From NCBI GenBank assembly GCA_021846505.1, contig JAJZWV010000003.1, positions 53,866-117,865 of the forward strand: a stretch of 64,000 nucleotides of DNA, written 5' to 3'. The first letter of the stretch is position 1; each line of letters starts with the position of its first letter. The DNA comes from Bacillota bacterium. GTDB lineage: Bacteria > Bacillota > Sulfobacillia > Sulfobacillales > JAIMBI01. The notes beneath the pieces are model-generated. The model searched no databases. It saw nothing but the letters and a program-made list of their open reading frames with translations, and was not told where the DNA came from. Shown one piece after another: positions 1 to 10,482 of the stretch. The translations under genes were made by a program, and so were the position numbers.

Positions 1-286
1 ACCCATCCCAAATCCCCGCGATGCCCACGATGTCGCCCGGCTGCCACACGCCGGTCGTGTGGATGACGCTGTCCGGTCCGGTGCGCTCGATGGCGGTACG
101 CCCCTCGAGGATGACCCACAGGCCGGTGGTGGGCTCGCCCTGCTGAAATACCCACTCGCCGAGGCGATAGGTGCGCATGACACCGCTTTCGGCCAGGAGC
201 GGTGCAGGCACCCCCGAAAACAGCGGCAGGCTCTCAGGCTTAATAGCGGCCGGCGGCGTCATCGGCGCGTGCTGTGCTTTGTCCAT
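1..286 (-). CDS. Crp/Fnr-type cyclic nucleotide-binding domain protein (3' end off window)
   Basis: The reverse strand reads without a stop from ATG at 286 to the window edge, giving 95 residues. It is not in the ORF track. After a Pro-rich leader of about 20 residues the sequence 'PLFSGVPAPLLAESGVMRTYRLGEWVFQQGEPTTG' type pattern follows, with 'GLWVILEGRTAIERTG' and 'WQPGDIVGIAG', the beta-roll of a CAP/Crp effector domain. The DNA-binding part would lie beyond position 1, so whether this is a transcription factor or a stand-alone sensor domain cannot be told. It is divergent from the Rieske gene at 422. Confidence 0.75.
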   Translation of the reverse strand, partial: MDKAQHAPMTPPAAIKPESLPLFSGVPAPLLAESGVMRTYRLGEWVFQQGEPTTGLWVILEGRTAIERTGPDSVIHTTGVWQPGDIVGIAGIWDG

Positions 287-421
287 AGCGCCAGTGTAGC
301 GCGTGCGGGCGCCATCGTGATCGTCCGCACGGCAAGGCCTGACCACCGTGGCATGATGGGGGCCGGCGCCGGTCAGGCGCGCAGCGGTCTAATGGCCCGA
401 TGGGGGACAAGGAGTGAGCGT

Positions 422-740
422 ATGGCGCTGGACGTGAATGGCCGCCTCCAAGTGGCGCGGCTGGACAGCGTCCCCGATGGCGGGGGCCGGGCGGTAACGG
501 TCAGTGGCCGCGACGTGGCGCAGTGGCGCCGCGGCCAGGCAGTCTTTGCAACGGATGATGTCTGCTCGCACATGCAGGCGGAATTGGCCGCGGGCACCGC
601 GAACGGGTTCGCCATCACCTGCCCGCGGCATGGCCGGCAGTTCGCTATAAGGACGGGGGCGGCCATCAAGATGCCCCATTGCGGTGTTTGCGGTCACCGT
701 GCTCGACGGGCGCGTGTACATCGATCCATCAGTGCTGTGA
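422..740 (+). pseudogene. Rieske [2Fe-2S] ferredoxin, frameshifted
   Basis: Start ATG at 422 follows AAGGAG with normal spacing. The first about 84 codons encode a Rieske domain with both cluster motifs, 'CSHM' and 'CPRHGRQF'. At a CCCC run (674-677) the frame is lost; moving one base restores 'PIAVFAVTVLDGRVYIDPSVL' and a TGA at 738-740, exactly the C-terminus expected for a small Rieske ferredoxin of about 105 residues. One extra C therefore breaks it. It resembles the intact Rieske protein after sufB (46095). It could be a real decay event or a sequencing error in a homopolymer; the reading frame after the shift is perfectly preserved, so any decay is recent. Confidence 0.8.
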
Positions 741-744
741 CGCC

Positions 745-1052
745 ACCGGCCGGGGCACCAGCGGCGCCACACGGCCTCAGTGAAGGACCCTTGAGGATGG
801 CCGTCGCCAACACCAGGTCCCCACACACTTGCCCCACTCGCTGAAGCCTTTGTTGGACGTGAGCGCCAGGCTGCCGGTTTCGTACCGCGCGCTGACCGCG
901 CGGAAGAACCGGTGCGCCTCCAGCCGGTCGAGCGCCAGCTAGCCCACTTCATCGATGCAGAGGACCTTCGGCCGTGTGTACACCGCCTCGGCCCACCGGC
1001 CCACTTCGCCGAGGTGAAGCCGAGCACCCAAGTCGTCCCGCGCCGGGGTCAT
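745..1052 (-). pseudogene. IS21-family IstB-like ATPase, 5'-deleted remnant
   Basis: Reading from ATG at 1052 on the minus strand gives 'RPKVLCIDEVG', an in-frame stop, then 'LALDRLEAHRFFRAVSARYETG' type sequence, 'SLALTSNKGFSEWG', and after a frameshift 'GDLVLATAILKG'. These are the Walker B region and downstream motifs of IstB, the ATPase helper of IS21-type transposition. The N-terminal half including the Walker A motif is missing. Its ATG overlaps the stop of the upstream istA remnant as ATGA, the coupling usual for istA-istB pairs. Non-functional. Confidence 0.75.
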
Positions 1053-2129
1053 GACGGCATCACCGCCGCGCAGTGCTCTAAGGACCGCGCCGCGACGTCG
1101 GGTGCGGCCAAGACCGCCCGCCTCGGGCCCGGGGTGGGGCGGGCCCGTCCCCGGTCACCACGGCGACGGGCTGGCCGACGTGGGCCGGCGGCACCCGCCA
1201 GGCGTGGCCGTCCGCCTGCCCCAAGCCGTCTGCGCCCACTTGCCGGTGCCGCTGTTCCCTGTAGGCGTACGGGTGGCCGGGGCGCCACGGCGCCAGCGCC
1301 GGTGTGTCTGCTGCCCGCCGGCTGGCGGGCGTGGCGTGGCGTGGATCCGCTCGTCCGCGCCCGTGGCCACCCCGTGGGCCCCCGGGCGATTCCAGGCGCG
1401 GTCGTCCACCACCGTGCGCACGCGGGGCCAGAAGTTCCCGCGCAGATACCAAATGGGGCGCTCCGCCTGGCCCTCGGCATGGGTGTCATACGCTTGCGCG
1501 GCGTTCGGCACGAATCCCGGGAAGCGGGCGCAGGCGAGAAAGCGGGGAGGCCCGGGGCGGCCCATCCCCCGCAGACGGGCCCACGCCATGGGGCGCCTGT
1601 GGTCCGGCGCCATTGGGGAGTGTACGCCTGGTGCTTGCAGCACCGGCGACGATGACCCGGGGGCGCCATGCACTCCCTCGTCTCCGCACCCCTCGCCGCC
1701 AAAACCGTAGGGCCAGCGAGCCGCGGTCCAGCCGCCGTGGCCCCTTTCCAGGCCGATCCCGACGGCGCACAGGTCCAGCGCCACGGCGTGCCCCCTCCTC
1801 GGGGCCTTGATACGACGTTCCCGCCTCAGAGGTGGGCTCACCCCGCGGTGGGCGTGACCGGGCGCCCGCATCATCTCGTCAAGGCGCCGCCGGACTGCCG
1901 GCCTTGGTGGCAGAGGCTCCGGCGACGAGGCGGTGGCGCCCCACGCCTCGGCCAGCCCCTGGCCACATCTGCCAGCCGGTTTACACCAGCGTAGGCGGCC
2001 ATCACCGGCCGGGACCGCCTCAGCAGATCCGGGTACCCCTAGCTTTCGCGCCTCGCGCCGAAGGTCGCGCCCCCAAGAGACCCGGCGCAGCGCCTCGGCT
2101 AGGTCCACCCGCCGCCCTCTTCGTGCCAT
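1049..2129 (-). pseudogene. IS21-family IstA-like transposase remnant
   Basis: No single frame carries a full transposase, but pieces of IstA appear in order across frames on the minus strand: 'AEGQAERPIWYLRGNFWP' and 'NRPGAHG...DERIHATPRPPAG' (the post-catalytic region usually reading GKVER...FWP...N.RIHGTT) and then 'VGADGLGQADGHAWRVPPAHVG' type C-terminal beta domain, followed by the overlap with the istB remnant. Several frameshifts separate them. The long ORF listed in the track (324 aa) is only partly the original frame. I could not define terminal inverted repeats. The relic sits between the broken Rieske gene and the DUF488 gene. Confidence 0.65.
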
Positions 2130-2167
2130 ACTGGCGCTAGATGGCCAAGAAGGAGGACGAGCTTCCG

Positions 2168-2539
2168 ATGGCTCATGACCTCATCACCGCGCGCCTGCGC
2201 GAACTGCCCCGGGGCGGCCGCTATCGGGTGCTGGTGGATCGGCTGTGGCCCCGGGGCGTCCGCCGGGACGCGGAGCTTTGGGAGGAGTGGCTGAAGGACG
2301 TGGCTCCCAGTGCGGGCCTGCGCCAGTGGTACGGCCATGACGTCGAGCGCCATGGCCGGTTCGCAGCGCGCTACCGCGAGGAGCTGGACGCCGCCCGGGG
2401 CGATCCGCCCTTGGCCCGCCTGGCGGAGCTGGCGGCCATGAGGCCGGTCGCACTGCTGACGGCCACTCACCGCCTCGAGGACAGCCATGTGCCGATATTG
2501 GCGCAGTTTGTGCGCGAGCGGCTGTCCTCTCCCGGGTAG
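2168..2539 (+). CDS. DUF488 family protein (YeaO-like)
   Basis: A 123-residue protein of the DUF488 family, with the signature 'RVLVDRLWPRGV', 'EEWLKDVAPSAGLRQWYGHD' and 'FAARYREELD'. The family is small, cytosolic and of unclear biochemical role. The ORF track begins at 2141, but an AAGGAGG at 2149-2155 lies inside that extension and points to the ATG at 2168, which also gives the usual family length. It is convergent with efp. The identification of the family is secure; the function is not. Confidence 0.85.
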   Translation: MAHDLITARLRELPRGGRYRVLVDRLWPRGVRRDAELWEEWLKDVAPSAGLRQWYGHDVERHGRFAARYREELDAARGDPPLARLAELAAMRPVALLTATHRLEDSHVPILAQFVRERLSSPG

Positions 2540-2550
2540 GCGGGCCCGCG

Positions 2551-3108
2551 CTACGCGCGGCCCAAATACTGGCCGGTGCGCGTATCTACCATAATGCGGT
2601 CGCCGGTTTCAATGAAGAGCGGCACCTTGACGACGGCGCCGGTCTCGGTGGTGGCGGGCTTGTTGCCCCCGCTGGCGGTGTCGCCGCGCAGTCCGGGGTC
2701 GGTTTCGGTGACCTCCAGCTCCACGGAGTTGGGCAGCTCCACCGAAATCGGGGCTGCTCGATACAGCACGATATAGCACGTCATGTTTTCCTTGAGGTAC
2801 TTGACGCCATCGCCCACCTGCTCCGCCGACACTCCGAGCTGCTCGAACGACTCAGTGTCCATAAACGTGTACTCGCCGCCGCTCTCGTACAAATACTGCA
2901 TCTCCCGCCGCTCCACCTTGGCCGCCGACACTCGCTCCCCCGCGTTGAAGGTCCGCTCCACGGTGCTGCCGGTCAAAAGGTTCTTCATTTTGGTGCGCAC
3001 AAAGGCTGACCCCTTGCCGGGCTTCACATGCTGGAACTCAATCACCTGCCACACCTGTCCGTCGTACTCGATCGTGACCCCGTTGCGAAAGTCGTTGCTG
3101 GATATCAT
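2551..3108 (-). CDS. efp: Translation elongation factor P
   Basis: A 185-residue EF-P, which binds the ribosome between P and E sites and rescues stalling at consecutive prolines. The N-terminal KOW-like domain carries the loop '[10 protein letters not shown]' with Lys32 at the tip, the residue that faces the peptidyl-tRNA; the two OB-fold domains follow ('TYLYES' type region and '[18 protein letters not shown]' at the C-terminus). The ATG at 3108 overlaps the aroQ stop as ATGA and follows AAGGGGG. It is the last gene of the aro-gcv run, as in many Firmicutes where efp ends an aro cluster. Confidence 0.97.
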   Translation of the reverse strand: MISSNDFRNGVTIEYDGQVWQVIEFQHVKPGKGSAFVRTKMKNLLTGSTVERTFNAGERVSAAKVERREMQYLYESGGEYTFMDTESFEQLGVSAEQVGDGVKYLKENMTCYIVLYRAAPISVELPNSVELEVTETDPGLRGDTASGGNKPATTETGAVVKVPLFIETGDRIMVDTRTGQYLGRA

Positions 3109-3589
3109 GGCTGTCCGCCCCCTTGCAAATTTTGCCCCGCTTGGCTGGCCCAGGCCCCGCCCTGGAGGCGCGCATACAGCGCTTCCAGCGCCAGCTGATA
3201 GCCGATGGCCCCGAGTCCCGTGATTTGGCCCACCGTGGCGGCCGCCAGCACCATCCGATGCCGAAAGGGCTCCCGCTGAAACACGTTGGTCAGGTGCACC
3301 TCCACCACCGGGTACGGCAGCGCGGCAATGCAGTCGCGCAGCGCCCAGCCATAGTGCGCCAGGGCGCCGGGGTTCAGCACCGCCCCATCCAGCCGCCCAA
3401 CCCCGGCCTCAAAAAAGTCGATGAGCGCCCCTTCGCCATTGGCCTGAAACGCTTCGATGGCCACGCCGCGCTCGCGGCCCCACTCCACCGCGGCCGCCTC
3501 AATTTCGGCCAGCGTCGCCGTGCCGTACAGGGCGGGCTCGCGCTGGCCCAGCCGCCCCAGATTGGGGCCATTGGCCAGTCCGAGCCGCG

Positions 3590-3593
<4 letters not shown>
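3105..3593 (-). CDS. aroQ: Type II 3-dehydroquinate dehydratase
   Basis: Third step of the shikimate pathway: 3-dehydroquinate to 3-dehydroshikimate, by the dodecameric type II enzyme. The 162-residue protein shows the family blocks '[17 protein letters not shown]' (catalytic Arg and Tyr), '[11 protein letters not shown]', '[16 protein letters not shown]' and '[18 protein letters not shown]' with the catalytic His. The NPGA-x-x-H-y-S block reads 'AHYGW' rather than the usual THTS, a mild divergence. Start is GTG at 3593, overlapping the glyA stop by 4 bases (GTGA). The last about 20 residues extend beyond the usual end. Confidence 0.95.
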
Positions 3594-4828
<1,235 letters not shown>

Positions 4829-4854
4829 GGATTGCTCCTTTCTCTCCCGCCCCG

Positions 4855-6366
4855 TCAGGGCGCGGCCGGGCCCCCACTCGGATCCGCCGGCGGCGCCCAC
4901 CGGATGCGGGGCCGCCGCGCGGCTTCTGCCTCGTTCAAGCGGCGCACGGGCGTCGCGTGCGGCGCGTCGTGCAACAGCTCCGGCGCCTCCTCAATCTCGC
5001 GGTCGATGGCGGCCAAGGTGTCGGCAAAGCGGTCCAGCGTCTCCTTCGACTCCGTCTCGGTCGGCTCCACCATCAGCGCCTCTTTAACCACCAGCGGGAA
5101 GTACACCGTGGGTGGGTACACGCCGTAGTCAATCAGGCGCTTGGCCACGTCCAGCGCCGAGGCGCCCCGGACCTTTTGGCCCGCCAGCGTCAGCACCAAC
5201 TCGTGCATCACCGAGCGGTCATAGCGCGTTGGATAGCGGTCGGCAAGCCGCGCCCGCAGGTAGTTGGCATTCAGCACGGCGGTGTGCGCCACGTCCCGAA
5301 GCCCCTCGGGGCCGTGACTCAGAATATAGGCCAGCGCCCGGAGCACAATCCCCACATTCCCATAATAGGACCGCACCTTGCCAATCGACTGAGGGCGCTG
5401 GTGATCCCAGGTGAGGCGCCCGGACGCGTCCCGCTGGAGGCGCGGCCCTGGGAGAAATGGCTCCAGCACCGCCTTCACCCCCACCGGGCCCGATCCCGGC
5501 CCTCCTCCGCCGTGGGGGGTGCTGAACGTCTTGTGCAGGTTTAAGTGCACCACGTCAAAGCCCATATCCCCGGGCCGCACTTCGCCCAAAATGGCATTGG
5601 CATTGGCGCCGTCGTAGTATAAGAGGCCCCCGGCGGCATGCACCGCCTCCGCGATTTCCAGGATTTCGTCCTCAAACAGGCCCAGCGTGTTGGGGTTGGT
5701 CAGCATCAAGCCGGCGGTGTCGCTGTTGAGAAGTCCCTTGAGGGCCGCCAGATCCACCCCGCCGCGGGCGTTCGAGGGCACCACCGCCACGCGGTAGCCG
5801 GCCATGGCGGCCGTCGCCGGGTTGGTGCCGTGGGCCGAGTCCGGCACGATGAGGGTGTGGCGCTCCTCCCCCCGCGCGCGAATTAGCGCCCGCATCAGCA
5901 GGACGCCGGTGAACTCGCCCTGGGCTCCCGCGGCCGGCTGCAGCGTCACCGCGTCCATTCCGGAAATCTCGGCCAATATGCGTTCCATGGACGCCATGAG
6001 CTCCAGCAGCCCGGGGATGGTTTCCTCCGGCTGCAGCGGGTGCACCCGCGAGAATCCGGGCAGCGCCGCCACCCACTCATTCACCTTGGGGTTGTACTTC
6101 ATGGTGCACGATCCCAGCGGGTAAAACCCGGTGTCCACCCCATAGTTCAGCTGCGAGAGGCCGGTGTAGTGCCGCACCACATCGCTTTCTGCAACTTCCG
6201 GCAGCCCCAGCGGCGCGGTGCGCTGGAGGGCCGGCCCCAAGAGGGCCGCCTCATCCAGGGGCGGCACGTCGGGCGCCGGCAGCCGCACGCCGCGGCGGCC
6301 CGGGTGCGACCGGTCATAAATCACGGGAATCCGGTCCTCCGACCGCGGGTCCGTCCCTATCGCCAT
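4855..6366 (-). CDS. gcvPB: Glycine dehydrogenase (decarboxylating) subunit 2
   Basis: PLP-carrying subunit of the P protein of the glycine cleavage system, 503 residues. It has the PLP-lysine motif '[19 protein letters not shown]' and the '[12 protein letters not shown]' and '[18 protein letters not shown]' blocks. The track ORF begins 27 codons earlier inside gcvPA; ATG at 6366 gives the usual N-terminus ('[14 protein letters not shown]') and overlaps the gcvPA stop by 10 bases, indicating translational coupling. The two-subunit form is typical of Firmicutes and many thermophiles. Confidence 0.97.
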   Translation of the reverse strand: MAIGTDPRSEDRIPVIYDRSHPGRRGVRLPAPDVPPLDEAALLGPALQRTAPLGLPEVAESDVVRHYTGLSQLNYGVDTGFYPLGSCTMKYNPKVNEWVAALPGFSRVHPLQPEETIPGLLELMASMERILAEISGMDAVTLQPAAGAQGEFTGVLLMRALIRARGEERHTLIVPDSAHGTNPATAAMAGYRVAVVPSNARGGVDLAALKGLLNSDTAGLMLTNPNTLGLFEDEILEIAEAVHAAGGLLYYDGANANAILGEVRPGDMGFDVVHLNLHKTFSTPHGGGGPGSGPVGVKAVLEPFLPGPRLQRDASGRLTWDHQRPQSIGKVRSYYGNVGIVLRALAYILSHGPEGLRDVAHTAVLNANYLRARLADRYPTRYDRSVMHELVLTLAGQKVRGASALDVAKRLIDYGVYPPTVYFPLVVKEALMVEPTETESKETLDRFADTLAAIDREIEEAPELLHDAPHATPVRRLNEAEAARRPRIRWAPPADPSGGPAAP

Positions 6367-7691
6367 GCGGCCACCGCCTCCACCAACTGGTCTAACTCCG
6401 CCCGGGTGCGCTGCTCCGTCACGGCCAGCTGCCAGCCGCCCGCCCACGCCGCATCCCAGCGGCCCATGTCCCAGCCGCCCAAAATGCCCTGCTTCAGCAA
6501 GTGCCGGTTCAAGTCTGCCACCGACCCCGGCACCGACAGCGCCACCTCAAACAGGTAGGGGCCGGCGGGGGACAGGCGCCCGAGGCCGCAGCGCTCCCCA
6601 AGCTGGCCCACCAGGTAGTGGGCCTTGGCGGCGGACAGGCGCGCCACCTCGCGCAGGCCCTCTGGCCCCAAGAGGGCCAGGTACACGGTGGCCTGCAGGG
6701 CGTTCAGCGAGTGGTTGGAGCAGATGTTGGACGTCGCCCGCTCGCGCCGAATGTGCTGCTCGCGCGCCTGCAGCGTCAAGACATAGCCCGTTTTGCCGCC
6801 CATGTCACGCGCGGCCCCCACCACGCGGCCCGGCAGCCGCCGCACCAGCGACTCGGCCACGGCGAAGTAGCCAAATGTCGGGCCGCCGTACTGGAGGCCA
6901 TTGCCCAGCGGCTGGCCCTCGCCCACCACCACGTCAAATCCCATCGCGCCCGGGGGCTCAATCAGCGCCAGCGCCACCGGGTCGGCGGCGGCGATCGCGA
7001 GCGCGCCGCGCTCGTGGGCCCAGCCCGCCAAGCTTCTGAGATCAGCCACATTGCCAAACACATCGGGCTGCTGGACCACAATGCCGGCCGGCGGCTCCAC
7101 CAGCGACTCCAGCAGCTCCTCCAAGGACTGGCCCTCCGCCGGCACCACCACGTGGCCGCCCCGGGCCGCGACGTAGGTTGCCGCCACCTGGCGGCTTTCC
7201 GGAAAAACGCCCCGCGACAGCACCACCGCTTGCCGGCGCGTAGTGTCCATGGCCATCAGGGCCGCCTCCGCCACGGCCGACGCGCCGTCATACATCGACG
7301 CCTGCGAGGCGGCGAGCCCGGTCAAGCCCGCCATCATGCTTTGGAATTCATAAATGACGGCCAGGGTGCCCTGCGACAACTCCGGCTGATACGGCGTGTA
7401 AGACGTCGCAAACTCCCCCCGCCCGGCCAGCGCGGGCACGGCGGCGGGGATGAACCGATCGTAAAACTCGCCCCCCAAGAAGCACACCAGCTCGTCGGTG
7501 CTTTGGTTCTTAGCCGCTTCCCGCCGCATAGTGCGCTGCAGCTCCATCTCCGTCAGGGGCCCCGGCACGTTTAGGGCTCGCCCCAGTCGGGCCGCCTGAG
7601 GGATGTCCGCAAACAGGGCGCCGGTGTCCGAAATCCCCAGTGCTGCCAGCATGGCCGCCCGGTCCTCGTCCGTGTGGGGAATGTAGCGCAA
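6357..7691 (-). CDS. gcvPA: Glycine dehydrogenase (decarboxylating) subunit 1
   Basis: Partner subunit of the split P protein (444 residues). It opens 'RYIPHTDEDRAAMLAALGI', typical of GcvPA, and contains 'FLGGEFYDRFIPAAVPAL', 'YTPYQPELSQGTLAVIYEFQ' and 'RRERATSNICSNHSLNAL', all family blocks. With GcvPB it decarboxylates glycine and passes the aminomethyl group to lipoyl-GcvH. The start is TTG at 7691, supported by AAAGGGG eight bases upstream. A 47-base gap separates it from gcvH. Confidence 0.97.
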   Translation of the reverse strand: MRYIPHTDEDRAAMLAALGISDTGALFADIPQAARLGRALNVPGPLTEMELQRTMRREAAKNQSTDELVCFLGGEFYDRFIPAAVPALAGRGEFATSYTPYQPELSQGTLAVIYEFQSMMAGLTGLAASQASMYDGASAVAEAALMAMDTTRRQAVVLSRGVFPESRQVAATYVAARGGHVVVPAEGQSLEELLESLVEPPAGIVVQQPDVFGNVADLRSLAGWAHERGALAIAAADPVALALIEPPGAMGFDVVVGEGQPLGNGLQYGGPTFGYFAVAESLVRRLPGRVVGAARDMGGKTGYVLTLQAREQHIRRERATSNICSNHSLNALQATVYLALLGPEGLREVARLSAAKAHYLVGQLGERCGLGRLSPAGPYLFEVALSVPGSVADLNRHLLKQGILGGWDMGRWDAAWAGGWQLAVTEQRTRAELDQLVEAVAAWR

Positions 7692-7738
7692 GTGTCGATC
7701 CCCTTTGCGAGTCAGATAGTGTGGCCGCCACCCCGGCG

Positions 7739-8119
7739 CTAAGTGGGAAGCTCCCGGTATCCGGCGGCATCCAGCAGGTGGCCGCCCGCCTGCAGCTGGT
7801 CGTCCGTGTCAATGCGCACCAGCCACCCCCGGCCGTAGGGATCCTGGTTCACGAGCTCGGGCTGGTCTTTCACCGCCTTGTTCACGGCCGCCACCGTGCC
7901 GGTCACGGGCGAAAACAAGTCCGACACCGACTTCACCGACTCCACCACGCCAAACACGGCGCCGCGCTCCACATGGCGCCCCACCTCCGGCAATTCCAGA
8001 AACACCACATCGCCCAGCGCATCCTGCGCGTGATCCGTCACGCCCACCGTGCCATCCGCCGCAATCCACTCATGCTCGGCGGTGTACCACCGATCGTCCA
8101 GCACGCTTCCCGTCGCCAT
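7739..8119 (-). CDS. gcvH: Glycine cleavage system H protein
   Basis: Lipoyl carrier of the glycine cleavage system, 126 residues. The lipoylation block is '[17 protein letters not shown]', with the modified Lys in 'ESVKSVSD'; 'YTAEHEWI' and 'GWLVRI' flank the hybrid barrel. The track ORF starts ten codons earlier; GGGAGGG directly before the ATG at 8119 supports the shorter form. It shuttles intermediates among GcvPA/PB, GcvT and dihydrolipoamide dehydrogenase; no lpd gene lies in the window, so that subunit must be encoded elsewhere. Confidence 0.97.
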   Translation of the reverse strand: MATGSVLDDRWYTAEHEWIAADGTVGVTDHAQDALGDVVFLELPEVGRHVERGAVFGVVESVKSVSDLFSPVTGTVAAVNKAVKDQPELVNQDPYGRGWLVRIDTDDQLQAGGHLLDAAGYRELPT

Positions 8120-8193
8120 GCCGATTCCCTCCCCGCAAAGCTTCTGCAACCCTCACGGCGCCTCACCCACTGCCCGGCCCCAGGCTGGTGCGG

Positions 8194-9312
8194 TCATGCC
8201 CGCCGGTAAAACGGCAGCTTGACCACCATCGCCGGCACTTGCCGGCCGCGCACCTCGACCGATACCTCCTCCCCGACTTTGATGCCCCACGCGCGCGGCA
8301 CCAGCGCCATCGCAATCGGCACCTCGAGCGTCGGCGAATGGGTCCCGGACGTCACCACCCCAGCTTCGGGCTGCCCCACGCGGGTGACCGCGTAGCCGGC
8401 GCGCGGGATGCCGCCCGAGGCTCGGAGCCCCACCAAGCGGCGCCGCGAGCCTGCCTGCTTCTGGGCCGCGAGGGCCTCGCGGCCCAGAAACCCTCCCGGC
8501 TTCTCCCACTTCACGAAGCTGCCCAGCGCCGCCTCCAGCGGGCTGATGTCCAGCGCCAGCTCATGGCCGTACAGGGGCAGCCGCGCCTCCAGCCGCAGGG
8601 TGTCACGGGCACCGAGCCCGACGGGCTTCACTCCCTGGCGCGCCAGCGCCTCCCACACGGACAGTGTGCCTTCGTGGGGCAGGTACAGCTCAAATCCATC
8701 CTCCCCGGTGTAGCCGGTGCGTGACACCAGCGCCGGGACGCCCGCCACCGGCACGCCCTCTCGAAAGTGATAGTAGCCGATATCGGCCACCGGCGCGCCC
8801 GCCAGCGCCTCGACGGCGTCTACGGCGCCGGGCCCCTGCACGGCAATCAGGCCCATGGCGTCCGACACGTCCGATAAGGCCACCGGCGGGTCCGCGCCGG
8901 CCGCCTGCTGTTTCATCCAGTCCCGGTCCGCCGCCCGGTTGCCGGCGTTGGTCACGAGGAGGTAGCGCCCCGGGCCGCGCCGGTACACCAGCAAATCGTC
9001 CTGGGTGCCGCCGTCCGGGCGGCACATGGGCGTGTACAGCGCCTGGCCCTCGGCCAGGCGGCTGGGCCAGTTCGTGACCAGCTGATCCACGAACGCGTCG
9101 GCCCCAGCACCCTCCACCAGAAATTCGGCCATGTGCGACACATCAAACATGCCCACGGACGACCGGACCCGGCGATGCTCCTCCATAATCCGCTCGTACT
9201 CGATGGGCATCCAATAACCGCCAAATTCCGCCATGCGGGCGCCCGCCGCCTCATGCCACGCCGTGAGCGGCGTGGCCAGCCCCCGCGCACTGGCCGAGCC
9301 CCCCTGCTCCAT
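8194..9312 (-). CDS. gcvT: Aminomethyltransferase (glycine cleavage T protein)
   Basis: Transfers the methylene carbon from aminomethyl-lipoyl GcvH to tetrahydrofolate, releasing ammonia. The 372-residue protein shows 'MAEFGGYWMPIEY', 'SSVGMFDVSHMAEF', 'SRTGYTGEDGFELYLP' and 'GLGARDTLRLEARLPLYGHEL' with the conserved folate-site Asp. The track start is 18 codons upstream, but AGGAGGGG sits 8 bases before the ATG at 9312. It is the first gcv gene of the run and lies 87 bases downstream of aroB, so it is probably cotranscribed with the aro genes. Confidence 0.96.
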   Translation of the reverse strand: MEQGGSASARGLATPLTAWHEAAGARMAEFGGYWMPIEYERIMEEHRRVRSSVGMFDVSHMAEFLVEGAGADAFVDQLVTNWPSRLAEGQALYTPMCRPDGGTQDDLLVYRRGPGRYLLVTNAGNRAADRDWMKQQAAGADPPVALSDVSDAMGLIAVQGPGAVDAVEALAGAPVADIGYYHFREGVPVAGVPALVSRTGYTGEDGFELYLPHEGTLSVWEALARQGVKPVGLGARDTLRLEARLPLYGHELALDISPLEAALGSFVKWEKPGGFLGREALAAQKQAGSRRRLVGLRASGGIPRAGYAVTRVGQPEAGVVTSGTHSPTLEVPIAMALVPRAWGIKVGEEVSVEVRGRQVPAMVVKLPFYRRA

Positions 9313-9399
9313 GCCGGCCCCTCCTAAAGTGCTCACGTTCTCTGCGTTTGGACCCTGCCCAGCCAAGCCGCGCCCCCGGCCGCCCCCACTCGCTCCAGT

Positions 9400-10482
9400 C
9401 TACGGCACCCCCGGGTCCAGCGCCCGCGCCAGCGCCTCGTCCACGAGCGCCGGTGGCACAACCGACATCCGGGGCTCTCCGGGCGCGGCCAGCAGCACCC
9501 AGCGGAGGCCCTCGGCCGTCGTCTTCTTATCCTTCGTCAAAAACCCGCGCACGGCGCGCGCATCCAGCGCGGGCACCGCCGTAGGCATGTCCCACCGCTG
9601 AAGCAACGCGCGGACGCCGGCCTGGACCGAGGGGTCCAGCCCCAGCACCGCCTCGGACAAAAAACATGCCGCCAACAGCCCGATGCCCACCGCCTCGCCA
9701 TGCGCCAGCGGGCCCATCCCGGCCGCCGCCTCCAATGCATGGCCCAGCGTGTGGCCCAAGTTCAGCGTCGCCCGCCCGCCATCCGGCTGTCGCTCGTAGG
9801 GGTCCGCCGCCACCACCCGCACTTTGTGCCGCGCCGCGGCGCCGGCCAGTTGCTCCAGCGCCGCGCGGCCCGCCGGCGGCGCTGGCAGCGCGGCCAGTGC
9901 CGCCCACGCCTCCCCACCCAGCAGCAGCGCCGCTTTGGCCACCTCGCCGGCACCAGACCGCCACTCGCGGGCTGGCAGGGTGTCGAGCCACCAAGGGTCG
10001 GCCAGCACCAGGAGCGGCGGGTGAAACGCCCCCACCAAGTTTTTGCCGTGCGGCCCGTCCAGGGCCGTTTTGCCGCCGATGGCGGCGTCCACCTGGCCCA
10101 ACAGCGTCGTGGGGACCGCCGCCCAGGACACCCCGCGCAGGTAGACCGCCGCCGCAAAGCCGGCCACATCGGTGAGCGCCCCGCCCCCCACCGCCACGAA
10201 AAACCCGTGCCGCCGCACGCCATGCGCCAGCGCAGCCTCGACGATCGCCTCGATGCTGGCCCAGGTTTTGCTGGCCTCCCCACCCGGCAGCACCAGCCGC
10301 GCCACCTGAGCGCCCGCCGCCGCCAGCGGCCGCTCCACCACCCCCAGCCGATGCGCCACCGCCGCGTCCGCTACCACAAGACCCCGCTGGCCGCGCCACG
10401 CGCGCGGGAGGCGCTGCCCGAACGCCTCGAGCGCGCCCCGCCCGCCGACGACGTGGCCGGGCGGCAGCGCCTCACTCCACAT
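9400..10482 (-). CDS. aroB: 3-dehydroquinate synthase
   Basis: Converts DAHP to 3-dehydroquinate with NAD and a divalent metal. The 360-residue protein has 'GGEASKTW', 'VAVGGGALTDVAGFAAAVYLRG', 'PTTLLGQVDAAIGGKTALD' and the metal-ligand blocks 'SGAGEVAKAALL', 'NLGHTLGHALE' and 'HGEAVGIGLL'. The 528-aa track ORF is an in-frame extension antisense-like to aroK; ATG at 10482 (overlapping the aroK stop by 11 bases) gives the normal length. An ATG eight codons further upstream is a weaker alternative. Part of the aroC-aroK-aroB series. Confidence 0.96.
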   Translation of the reverse strand: MWSEALPPGHVVGGRGALEAFGQRLPRAWRGQRGLVVADAAVAHRLGVVERPLAAAGAQVARLVLPGGEASKTWASIEAIVEAALAHGVRRHGFFVAVGGGALTDVAGFAAAVYLRGVSWAAVPTTLLGQVDAAIGGKTALDGPHGKNLVGAFHPPLLVLADPWWLDTLPAREWRSGAGEVAKAALLLGGEAWAALAALPAPPAGRAALEQLAGAAARHKVRVVAADPYERQPDGGRATLNLGHTLGHALEAAAGMGPLAHGEAVGIGLLAACFLSEAVLGLDPSVQAGVRALLQRWDMPTAVPALDARAVRGFLTKDKKTTAEGLRWVLLAAPGEPRMSVVPPALVDEALARALDPGVP

